Below, in pieces: positions 23,110 through 29,512 of a stretch of DNA of 45,977 bases; the first letter of the stretch is position 1, and each line of letters starts with the position of its first letter. The stretch comes from JBBCJM01 sp037190175. Lineage in GTDB: Bacteria > Pseudomonadota > Alphaproteobacteria > Rhodobacterales > Rhodobacteraceae. Made by a program: the position numbers and the translations under genes. The stretch covers positions 1 to 45,977 of the forward strand of contig JBBCJM010000092.1 of the NCBI GenBank assembly GCA_037190175.1, read 5' to 3'. The notes beneath the pieces were generated by a model. That model searched no databases. It was given only the letters and a program-made list of their open reading frames with translations, and had not been told where the DNA came from.

Positions 23110-23168
23110 GGTGGGCAGATTGCCCACCCTACCCGTTGCCGTTCCGTCGGGTGGGCAATCTGCCCACC
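23110..23168. repeat. nested perfect inverted repeat between dedA and preA
   Basis: The 20-base arm at 23110-23129 is the exact reverse complement of 23149-23168, with a 19-base centre. Each arm is itself nearly palindromic (GGTGGGCA / TGCCCACC), so four copies of the same half-site are present. It lies 5 bases after the dedA stop and 39 bases before the preA start. The form suggests a dispersed REP- or MITE-like intergenic repeat that could also act as a transcription terminator or attenuator before preA. Confidence 0.8.
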
Positions 23169-23173
23169 AAGCT

Positions 23174-23710
23174 CTAAAGCCCCAGCGCCCGCCAGGCCCA
23201 GCCGATCAGGCTGCCGCCTGCCATGCCAGTCAAGGGCATCGCCGCGGCCCAGGCGATGCCGCCCAGTGCGTTCCAGGGCATGAAGCGGAGGAGGCTCATG
23301 GGTGCCATGCCGCACAGCAGGAACACCACCGGCCGCAGCGGCCCCACGAAATGCCCCACGAAGATCGCGAAGACCCCCCAGCGGCCGAAGGCGGCGCGGC
23401 CGTTCGCCACGAACTCCGGGTGGTCGCGCAGCGGCCAGAGGCCGAGGATCGCGCCGCCATAGCGCAGCCCCAGCCAGTAGGAGAAGGTCGAGCCGATCAG
23501 CGCCCCGATCGCGCCGCCCGCCCACAAAGGCCAGAAGGACAGCGAGCCCGCGGCCACGAAGGCGCCCACCCCGATCAGGATCGCGGTGGAGGGGATGAGG
23601 ATCGAGATCAGCGCCGTGGTCTCGGCCGCGGCGAAGACCAGCGCGATCCAGAACGCCCAGTCCCGGTTCGCCGAGATGAAGGCGAGCACCTGATCGACGA
23701 TGGCCTGCAC
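23174..23710 (-). CDS. DedA/VTT-domain membrane protein
   Basis: This 178-residue integral membrane protein has a hydrophobic N-terminal segment (WAFWIALVFAAAETTALIS) followed by the re-entrant-loop region of DedA proteins (ILIPSTAILIGVGAFVA) and the second signature GRWGVFAIFVGHFVGPLRPVV (split as GRWGVFAIFVGH then FVGPLRPVV). C-terminal transmembrane stretches follow around LGGIAWAAAMPLTG. DedA-family proteins act in the inner membrane; some members flip undecaprenyl phosphate or phospholipids. GGAG precedes ATG 23710. It lies in the middle of the preT-preA interval in the same direction, with no obvious link to pyrimidine breakdown. Confidence 0.88.
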   Translation of the reverse strand: MQAIVDQVLAFISANRDWAFWIALVFAAAETTALISILIPSTAILIGVGAFVAAGSLSFWPLWAGGAIGALIGSTFSYWLGLRYGGAILGLWPLRDHPEFVANGRAAFGRWGVFAIFVGHFVGPLRPVVFLLCGMAPMSLLRFMPWNALGGIAWAAAMPLTGMAGGSLIGWAWRALGL

Positions 23711-23782
23711 GTTGCTGCTCCGGCTGCCTGCCGGGGGGGCTTAGTCGCTGGGCCCGGCCCGCGCAACCTCTCTGCCCCGCGG

Positions 23783-24157
23783 TCATGCCAGGCTCTCCAT
23801 CAGCACGGTGTTGCCCTCGCTGTCGCGGAGGGTCATCCAGCGCACGCCCCTGGCCCAGGGCGCATCGTCGGGGCCGCCGGTGATCTCCACCCCCTTGGCG
23901 CGCAGCCCCTCGGCCTCGGCGTCCACGCTGTCGCAGACCAGGGTCAGCGCCGGCACCCCGGTCACCGCCAGTTCAGAACGCTTGGCGAAATGCAGCCGCG
24001 CCTGCCCGCCGGGGAGCGAGAGGAAGATCCAGCGCCAGTCCGGGCCATAGGGCACATCGACCTGCACGGCGAAGCCCAGCGTGTCGCGATAGAAGGCCAG
24101 CGCGCGGTCCTGATCCGCGACCGGGATCGAGACGAAATTGATGTAGCGCGCGGCCAT
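23783..24157 (-). CDS. VOC (glyoxalase/dioxygenase fold) protein
   Basis: This 124-residue single-module VOC protein shows both beta-alpha-beta-beta-beta units. The first has INFVSIPVADQDRALAFYRD, and the second PALTLVCDSVDAEAEGLRAKG followed by VRWMTLRDSEGNTVLM. The terminal Glu (LMES) is at the usual metal-ligand position. Substrate cannot be deduced; members include dioxygenases, epimerases and drug-binding proteins. It starts 4 bases after the preT stop without an evident ribosome binding site, so it is likely translated by coupling to preT. Its place inside the preT-preA operon suggests a possible accessory role in that unit. Confidence 0.88.
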   Translation of the reverse strand: MAARYINFVSIPVADQDRALAFYRDTLGFAVQVDVPYGPDWRWIFLSLPGGQARLHFAKRSELAVTGVPALTLVCDSVDAEAEGLRAKGVEITGGPDDAPWARGVRWMTLRDSEGNTVLMESLA

Positions 24158-24161
24158 CGGC

Positions 24162-25508
24162 CTAGCCGGCCAGATGGGCGTGGATCGCCTCGGCGGCGTC
24201 GCGGCCTTCCGCCACCGCGGTCACCGTCAGATCCTCGCCCCCCAGCGCGCAATCGCCGCCGACCCAGACCTTCTGCGCGGGCATGGAGGCCGCGATCTTG
24301 CCCCCTGCCAGCGTGGCCGGGCCGATGTCGCCGGCCAGGGTCTGGCCGATGGCCTTGAACACCTGGTCGGCCTTCAGCGTGAAGCGTTCGGGCAGCAGGT
24401 GCAGGCCATCCGCCCCGTCCTCGGTATAGGCGAATTCCACCGCCTCGACCCGGCCGTTGCCCAGCACCCGCACCGGGGCGGCGTTGTGGATGATCCGCAC
24501 GCCCGACTGCACCGCGTGGTCCTGCTCGTGCCCCGAGGCCGACATCCGGTCCTTGCCCCGGCGGTAGACGATGGTGACGTTCTCGGCGCCCAAGAGCTTC
24601 GACTGCACCGCGGCGTCGACCGCGGTCATGCCGCCGCCGATCACCACCACGTCGCGGCCCACCGGCAGCCCGGCCAGGTCGCCCGCCTGCCGCAGTTCGG
24701 CGATGAAGTCGACGGCGTTGCGCACGCCCTCCTTGTCTTCCCCCTCGGCCCGCAGCGCGTTGACCCCCTGCAAGCCGATCCCCAGGAACACCGCGTCGTA
24801 TTCGGCGCGTAACCCGTCCAGCGTCACGTCGCGGCCCAGTTCCACCCCGGTGCGCAGGGTGATCCCGCCGATCCGCAAGAGCCAGTCCACCTCGCGCTGG
24901 GCGAAGCCGCCGGTGGCCTTGTAGCTGGCGATGCCGTATTCGTTCAGGCCCCCGGGCTTGCCGCGCTTCTCATGGATCGTCACCTCGTGGCCCTTCATGG
25001 CCAGCCGGTGGGCGCAGGCCAGCCCCGCCGGGCCGGCGCCGACCACGGCGATCCGCTTGCCCGTGGGCTGCGCCCGGGTGAAGGGGTGCCAGCCCGCGTC
25101 CATCGCGGTGTCGGTGGCATAGCGTTGCAGCCGACCGATCTCCACCGGCTTGCCCTCGGCGGCCTCGCGCACGCAGGCTTCCTCGCAGAGCGTTTCGGTG
25201 GGGCAGACCCGGGCGCAGATCCCGCCCAGGATGTTCTGCGACCAGATCGTGGTCGCCGCGGCCTCCGCCGTGCCGGTGGCGATCTGGCGGATGAAGAGCG
25301 GGATGTCGATCGAGGTCGGGCAGGCCGTGACGCAGGGCGCGTCGTGGCAGAAATAGCAGCGGTCGGCGGCCACCCGCGCCTCGTGCATGTCGAAGGGGGG
25401 CTCGTGGTCGGCGAAGTTCCTCGCCAGCGCATCGGCCGGCAGGCGGCCCGCAACGACACCCGGCGTCAGCGGCGTGTTCCCCATGGCTTGGGTGACTCCC
25501 TGGCTCAT
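24162..25508 (-). CDS. preT: NAD-dependent dihydropyrimidine dehydrogenase subunit PreT
   Basis: This 448-residue electron-transfer subunit resembles the glutamate synthase small subunit. The N-terminal Fe-S domain has CYFCHDAPCVTACP and CARVCPTETLCEEAC. FAD binding is at VVGAGPAGLACAHRLA (~135-150), with KPGGLNEYGI after it, and NAD binding is at VVIGGGMTAVDAA (~270). It passes electrons from NADH to PreA, which reduces the pyrimidine ring. ATG 25508 is used because AAGGGAAA stands before it; the frame extends upstream to 25553 without homologous sequence. First gene of a minus-strand unit that continues with VOC, dedA and preA. A palindromic site lies ~38 bases upstream. Confidence 0.94.
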   Translation of the reverse strand: MSQGVTQAMGNTPLTPGVVAGRLPADALARNFADHEPPFDMHEARVAADRCYFCHDAPCVTACPTSIDIPLFIRQIATGTAEAAATTIWSQNILGGICARVCPTETLCEEACVREAAEGKPVEIGRLQRYATDTAMDAGWHPFTRAQPTGKRIAVVGAGPAGLACAHRLAMKGHEVTIHEKRGKPGGLNEYGIASYKATGGFAQREVDWLLRIGGITLRTGVELGRDVTLDGLRAEYDAVFLGIGLQGVNALRAEGEDKEGVRNAVDFIAELRQAGDLAGLPVGRDVVVIGGGMTAVDAAVQSKLLGAENVTIVYRRGKDRMSASGHEQDHAVQSGVRIIHNAAPVRVLGNGRVEAVEFAYTEDGADGLHLLPERFTLKADQVFKAIGQTLAGDIGPATLAGGKIAASMPAQKVWVGGDCALGGEDLTVTAVAEGRDAAEAIHAHLAG

Positions 25509-25545
25509 GCTTTCCCTTGGGCGAAGGCTGACACAGGCCCGGTTT

Positions 25546-25561
25546 TTTATCAAACGGTAAA
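25546..25561. promoter_or_regulatory. candidate operator upstream of preT
   Basis: TTTATC-AAAC-GGTAAA is an imperfect palindrome (arms differ at one position) within the most AT-rich part of the accB-preT gap, 38 bases before the preT start codon. Its position and shape suit a repressor operator at the preT promoter. It does not match the RutR palindrome (TTGACCA/TGGTCAA) known from pyrimidine use in enterobacteria. Confidence 0.4.
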
Positions 25562-25619
25562 TTCCTCGGGATGGCGCGGCGATGCCGGCCCTGCCCGGAA
25601 AAGCGGCAGACTTCGCGCC

Positions 25620-25648
25620 TTTTCACCCCCCCGCCCCTCGCGTATAAG
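25620..25648 (+). promoter_or_regulatory. candidate accB promoter
   Basis: TTTTCA (25620-25625, 4 of 6 consensus matches) is followed by a 17-base spacer and TATAAG (25643-25648, 5 of 6 matches). It lies about 75 bases before the accB start codon. Moderate match in a GC-rich background; no experimental support. Confidence 0.35.
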
Positions 25649-25723
25649 CGCGAAATGAAGGCGCAGCCGGCCCGCGAGGGGCGGAACAGACGCCATCTGA
25701 GGTAAACCGGGATCGAGGACGGG

Positions 25724-26203
25724 ATGAGCAAGCATTCGACCGACGCCGACGTGGCCTTCATCGCCGCGCTTGCCGAACTGCTGAACAAGAACGACCTGAC
25801 CGAACTGAGCGTCAAGCGCGAGTATGGCGAGGACGACATGCTGGAGGTGCGGGTGGTCAAGCAGCCCCCGGCGCAGGTGGTGGCCGCCCCCGCCCCGGTC
25901 TATGCCCCCGCCCCTGCGGCGGCCCCCGCAGCCGCCGCCCCGGCCGCGCAGGAGGATCCGGCCCAGCTTCCCGGCGCGGTGACCTCGCCCATGGTCGGCA
26001 CCGTCTATCTCTCGCCCGAGCCCGGGGCCACCGCCTTCGCCCCCATCGGCGCGGTGGTGAAGGAGGGGCAGACGCTCCTCATCATCGAGGCGATGAAGAC
26101 CATGAACCACATCCCCGCCCCCCGCGCCGGCACCGTGAAGCGCATCCTGGTCGAGGACGGGACCCCGGTCGAATACGGCGCCCCCTTGATGATCGTCGAG
26201 TGA
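25724..26203 (+). CDS. accB: biotin carboxyl carrier protein of acetyl-CoA carboxylase
   Basis: This 159-residue BCCP has an N-terminal helical part (FIAALAELLNKNDLTELSV) that pairs with AccC. A mobile Ala/Pro-rich linker follows (~50-80). The C-terminal biotinyl domain has PMVGTVYLSPEPG and the biotinylation motif EAMKTMN, with the Lys at ~126. BirA attaches biotin there; the carboxylated biotin is used by AccA/AccD to make malonyl-CoA for fatty acid synthesis. GAGGACGGG precedes the ATG. The accC gene follows 7 bases later, the usual accBC operon. accA and accD are elsewhere. Confidence 0.97.
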   Translation: MSKHSTDADVAFIAALAELLNKNDLTELSVKREYGEDDMLEVRVVKQPPAQVVAAPAPVYAPAPAAAPAAAAPAAQEDPAQLPGAVTSPMVGTVYLSPEPGATAFAPIGAVVKEGQTLLIIEAMKTMNHIPAPRAGTVKRILVEDGTPVEYGAPLMIVE

Positions 26204-26210
26204 GGCCGGC

Positions 26211-27557
26211 ATGTTCGAGAAGATCCTGATCGCCAACCGGGGCGAGATCGCGCTGCGCGTGATCCGCGCCTGCCGCGAGATGGGCATCACCTCGGTCGCC
26301 GTGCATTCCACCGCCGACGCCGACGCGATGCATGTGCGGATGGCCGACGAATCGGTCTGCATCGGCCCTGCGCCCTCGTCGGAAAGCTATCTGAACAAGG
26401 CCGCGATCATCTCGGCCTGCGAGATCACCGGGGCGCAGGCGGTGCATCCGGGCTATGGCTTCCTGTCCGAGAACGCCGCCTTCGCCCAGGCGCTGGAGGA
26501 CCACGGGATCACCTTCATCGGCCCCAATGCGGAACACATCCGCGTCATGGGCGACAAGATCACCGCCAAGGACACGGCCAAGGCGCTGGGGATCCCGGTG
26601 GTGCCGGGCTCGGACGGCGGGGTGCCGGACCTGGACACCGCGCTGCGGGTGGCGGGCGAGATCGGCTTTCCGGTCATCATCAAGGCCACCGCCGGCGGCG
26701 GCGGCCGCGGGATGAAGGTGGCGAAGTCGGCCGAGGAACTGGAGGTCGCCTTCCGCACCGCCCGGGCCGAGGCCAAGGCGGCCTTCGGCAACGACGAGGT
26801 GTATATCGAGAAATACCTGCAAAGGCCGCGGCACATCGAGATCCAGGTGTTCGGCGACGGCAAGGGCAATGCCGTGCATCTGGCCGAGCGCGACTGCTCG
26901 CTGCAACGCCGCCACCAGAAGGTGTTCGAGGAGGCCCCCGGCCCGGCGATCACCCCGAAGATGCGGGCCGAGATCGGCGAGATCTGCGCCAAGGCCGTGG
27001 CCAGCATCAGCTACATCGGCGCCGGCACCATCGAGTTCCTGTACGAGGACGGCAAGTTCTACTTCATCGAGATGAACACCCGGCTTCAGGTCGAGCACCC
27101 GGTGACCGAGTTCATCTTCGGCGTCGATCTGGTGCGCGAGCAGATCCGGGTGGCCAGCGGCCTGCCGATGTCCTTCGGGCAGTCCGACCTGGAGATCCAC
27201 GGCCATGCCATCGAGGTGCGGATCAATGCCGAGCGGCTGCCCAACTTCGCCCCCTGCCCGGGGCGGGTGAAGACCTTCCACGCCCCCGGCGGGCTGGGGG
27301 TACGGATGGATTCGGCGCTCTACGGCGGCTATTCGATCCCGCCCTATTACGACAGCCTGATCGGCAAGCTGATCGTGCACGGACGCGACCGGCCCGAGGC
27401 GCTGGCCCGCCTGCGCCGGGCGCTGGGCGAGCTGATTGTGGACGGGGTGGACACCACGGTGCCGCTGTTCCACGCGCTCCTGGCCGAGCCCGACATCCAG
27501 AACGGCGACTACAACATCCACTGGCTGGAAAAGTGGCTGGAGCGGCAGTTCGGCTGA
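26211..27557 (+). CDS. accC: biotin carboxylase subunit of acetyl-CoA carboxylase
   Basis: This 448-residue ATP-grasp enzyme carboxylates biotin on AccB using ATP and bicarbonate. The start MFEKILIANRGEIALRVIRA is diagnostic. The glycine-rich ATP loop KATAGGGGRGMK lies at ~158-169, EKYLQRPRHIEIQVFGD follows, and EMNTRLQVEHPVTE (~286-299) holds the catalytic Arg and metal-binding Glu. The C-terminal domain has NAERLPNFAPCPGRV. Length equals the E. coli enzyme (449). Co-transcribed with accB; aat follows 76 bases downstream. Confidence 0.98.
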   Translation: MFEKILIANRGEIALRVIRACREMGITSVAVHSTADADAMHVRMADESVCIGPAPSSESYLNKAAIISACEITGAQAVHPGYGFLSENAAFAQALEDHGITFIGPNAEHIRVMGDKITAKDTAKALGIPVVPGSDGGVPDLDTALRVAGEIGFPVIIKATAGGGGRGMKVAKSAEELEVAFRTARAEAKAAFGNDEVYIEKYLQRPRHIEIQVFGDGKGNAVHLAERDCSLQRRHQKVFEEAPGPAITPKMRAEIGEICAKAVASISYIGAGTIEFLYEDGKFYFIEMNTRLQVEHPVTEFIFGVDLVREQIRVASGLPMSFGQSDLEIHGHAIEVRINAERLPNFAPCPGRVKTFHAPGGLGVRMDSALYGGYSIPPYYDSLIGKLIVHGRDRPEALARLRRALGELIVDGVDTTVPLFHALLAEPDIQNGDYNIHWLEKWLERQFG

Positions 27558-27633
27558 CCGCTCCCCGCTCCCCGCGGTCGCTCCTCGCGACGGGCGACCG
27601 GAGGGAGGGAAGAGCGGCCCCGGGGGCTTTGTC

Positions 27634-28272
27634 GTGGACCCGCTGACCCCCGACCTGCTGCTGCGCGCCTATGCCATGGGCCTCTTCCCCATGGCCGAGC
27701 GGCGCGACAGCCTGGACGTGCACTGGGTGGACCCGCGCCGCCGCGGCGTCTTCCCGCTGGACGGCTTCCGTATCTCGCGCTCGCTGTCCCGCGCCATCGG
27801 CCGGAGCGATTACCGGGTGACGGTGGACCGGGACTTCGACGGGGTGCTGGCCGCCTGCGCCGACCGGGCGGAGACCTGGATCAACACCCGCATCGCCCTG
27901 CTCTACCGCGCGCTGCACGACCGCGGCATCTGCCATTCGCTGGAGGTCTGGCGCAAGGGGCGGCTGATCGGCGGGGTCTACGGGGTGGCGCTGGGGGCGG
28001 CCTTCATGGGCGAATCGATGTTCTCGCGCGAAACCGACGCCTCGAAGATCGCGCTGGCCTGGCTGGTGCACCGGCTGCGCGCGGGGGGCTTCACCCTCTT
28101 CGACACCCAGTTCCTGACCCCGCATCTGGCCAGCCTGGGCGCGGTGGAGATCAGCCGGGCCGAATACCACCGCCGGCTGGAGGACGCGCTGGGCCGGCAG
28201 GCGGACTTCGACCCGCCCGGCTATGCGCCCGACCCCTATTCGGTCAGGCAGCGCAGCACCCAGACGTCATAG
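27634..28272 (+). CDS. aat: leucyl/phenylalanyl-tRNA-protein transferase
   Basis: This 212-residue Aat transfers Leu or Phe from tRNA to N-terminal Arg or Lys of proteins, marking them for ClpS-ClpAP degradation. Typical motifs are LTPDLLLRAYAMGLFPM at the start, VHWVDPRRRGVFPL, ALYRALHDRGICHSLEVW (as LHDRGICHSLEVW), GGVYGVALGAAFMGESMFS and DTQFLTPHLASLGAVEISR. The GTG at 27634 is chosen because the family begins a few residues before LTPDLLLRAY and GGGGG lies 8 bases ahead; an in-frame ATG at 27676 would cut conserved residues. The 3' end overlaps the convergent DUF2155 gene by 37 bases. Confidence 0.95.
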   Translation: MDPLTPDLLLRAYAMGLFPMAERRDSLDVHWVDPRRRGVFPLDGFRISRSLSRAIGRSDYRVTVDRDFDGVLAACADRAETWINTRIALLYRALHDRGICHSLEVWRKGRLIGGVYGVALGAAFMGESMFSRETDASKIALAWLVHRLRAGGFTLFDTQFLTPHLASLGAVEISRAEYHRRLEDALGRQADFDPPGYAPDPYSVRQRSTQTS

Positions 28273-28595
28273 CGGCTGTGGTCCATGGCCGAGAGCGCAG
28301 GGGATTCCGCCACCAGCCAGCCCGAGAACACCGGCCCGGTCTTCACGAAGCTGTCGCTGATGGTGACATGGGCGAAGGCGTCGACCGGCTCGCCCTCGGC
28401 CGGATAGCGGCAGGCGTCCAGCAGGATGGTCAGCCGCCCCGCCTGCGCCGCCTGCCCGCGCGACAGTTCCAGATCGCCGGTGGAGCCGTCCACCTTGTCC
28501 AGCCAGCGCAGAGCCGCGCCCGGCGCCTCCACCCCCGGCGCCGCCGCCGCGGGGGCCGCCAGCAGCAGGACCGCCATGGCCGCCGCGCGGATCAT
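28236..28595 (-). CDS. DUF2155 secreted protein
   Basis: This 119-residue protein has an N-terminal signal peptide (MIRAAAMAVLLLAAPAAAA, cleavage likely after AAA). The mature domain has ALRWLDKVDGSTGDLEL, GQAAQAGRLTILLDACRYP and the conserved FSGWLVAESPALSAMDHSRY (here ending YDVWVLRC). These are hallmarks of DUF2155, a conserved alphaproteobacterial periplasmic family of unknown function with two cysteines that could form a disulfide. The start overlaps the stop of the MlaD-like gene (ATGA). The order NDUFA12, MlaD-like, DUF2155 next to aat is one I recall from other Rhodobacteraceae. Confidence 0.93.
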   Translation of the reverse strand: MIRAAAMAVLLLAAPAAAAPGVEAPGAALRWLDKVDGSTGDLELSRGQAAQAGRLTILLDACRYPAEGEPVDAFAHVTISDSFVKTGPVFSGWLVAESPALSAMDHSRYDVWVLRCLTE

Positions 28596-29050
28596 TCCGG
28601 GCTCTCGCTGCCGCTGCCGCCCACGAATTTCATCAGCAGCGTGATCAGGCTGACCGAGCCCTGGGTGTCCAGCAGTTCCCCCCCCGGCGGCACGTTGTCG
28701 GGGCTGCCGCCCGGCAGCAGTTCCACGAAGTTGCCGCCCAGGAGCCCCTCCTGCGAGATCAGCACCGTGGTGTCGTCGGGCAGTTCGATCCCCTGCGCCA
28801 CGCTCAGCGTGGCATCGGCGAAGAAGGTCTGCGGGTTCAGGCTCAGCGCCGTCACCTGCCCCACCTTCACCCCCGCCAGCCGCACGTCGGTGCCCACCCG
28901 CACCCCCTCGGCCGAACGGAACGAGGCGTGGACCGGATAGGACCCGGTGCCCGAGGGCAGGATCGTGCCCTGCCCCAGGTAGACCAGGAAGCCCAGCGCC
29001 ACCGCCAGCACCGCGCCGCCGGCCACCACTTCTGACGTGTTCTCGGCCAT
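28592..29050 (-). CDS. mlaD: MlaD-like MCE-domain lipid transport protein
   Basis: This 152-residue protein has an N-terminal signal anchor (VVAGGAVLAVALGFLVYLG). A single MCE domain follows (YPVHASFRSAEGVRVGTDV, RLAGVKVGQVTALSL, TVLISQEGLLGGNFVELLPG). The C-terminal helix LITLLMKFVGG corresponds to the pore-lining hydrophobic helix of MlaD hexamers. It should act as the periplasmic substrate-binding ring of an ABC system that moves phospholipids between membranes. The permease and ATPase genes are not adjacent. The ATG at 29050 shares a base with the upstream stop; an ATG at 29065 is also possible. Confidence 0.92.
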   Translation of the reverse strand: MAENTSEVVAGGAVLAVALGFLVYLGQGTILPSGTGSYPVHASFRSAEGVRVGTDVRLAGVKVGQVTALSLNPQTFFADATLSVAQGIELPDDTTVLISQEGLLGGNFVELLPGGSPDNVPPGGELLDTQGSVSLITLLMKFVGGSGSESPE

Positions 29051-29433
29051 CACTCGGGCTGCCATGCCTCATAGTCGCGCCGCGCCACCGGCTCAGGCCG
29101 CAGGATCGAGCCCGGGGGCACATAGGCGGCGGGCGTGCCGGTCAGGTTCTCCTGATGCGGCTTCTCCCAGGGCTTGTGCTTCAGGGGCGCCTCGGTCGGC
29201 GGCCGGTCCCAGGTGAAATGCAGCCAGCCATGCCATTCCGGGCTGATCCGGCTGGCCTCGGCCTCGCCGTTGTAGATCACCCAGCGGCGCTTGCCGTCCC
29301 TGGTCTGGTAGAAGATGTTGCCCTGGTCGTCCTGTCCCACCTTCCGGCCGTGGCGCGCGGTCCAGAACTGGGTGTTGAGCGTCTGGCCATTCCACCAGGT
29401 GGTGACGCGCTTGACGATATTCAGGATGCCCAT
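29050..29433 (-). CDS. NDUFA12 (B17.2) family complex I subunit
   Basis: This 127-residue protein is homologous to the mitochondrial complex I supernumerary subunit NDUFA12, found in alphaproteobacteria. Motifs are RVTTWWNGQTLNTQFWTA, GKRRWVIYNGEAEASRISPEW, HGWLHFTWDRPPTEAPL and the C-terminal WEKPHQENLTGT. It binds the peripheral arm of NADH:ubiquinone oxidoreductase near the quinone end. It is encoded away from the nuo operon, and its stop overlaps the start of the MlaD-like gene. Presence of this subunit supports the alphaproteobacterial assignment. Confidence 0.96.
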   Translation of the reverse strand: MGILNIVKRVTTWWNGQTLNTQFWTARHGRKVGQDDQGNIFYQTRDGKRRWVIYNGEAEASRISPEWHGWLHFTWDRPPTEAPLKHKPWEKPHQENLTGTPAAYVPPGSILRPEPVARRDYEAWQPE

Positions 29434-29512
29434 CCCGGTCTCCCCTGTCTTTCCCGCCCCATATGGCGGATCGCGGCGCCGGGGTCAAAGGGATCGCGCG
29501 CGGCCCGCGCGG

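Noticed and set aside
27575..27600. Terminator between accC and aat
   Set aside because: A 7-base stem exists, but the loop is 12 bases and there is no T-run; accC-aat may well be co-transcribed.
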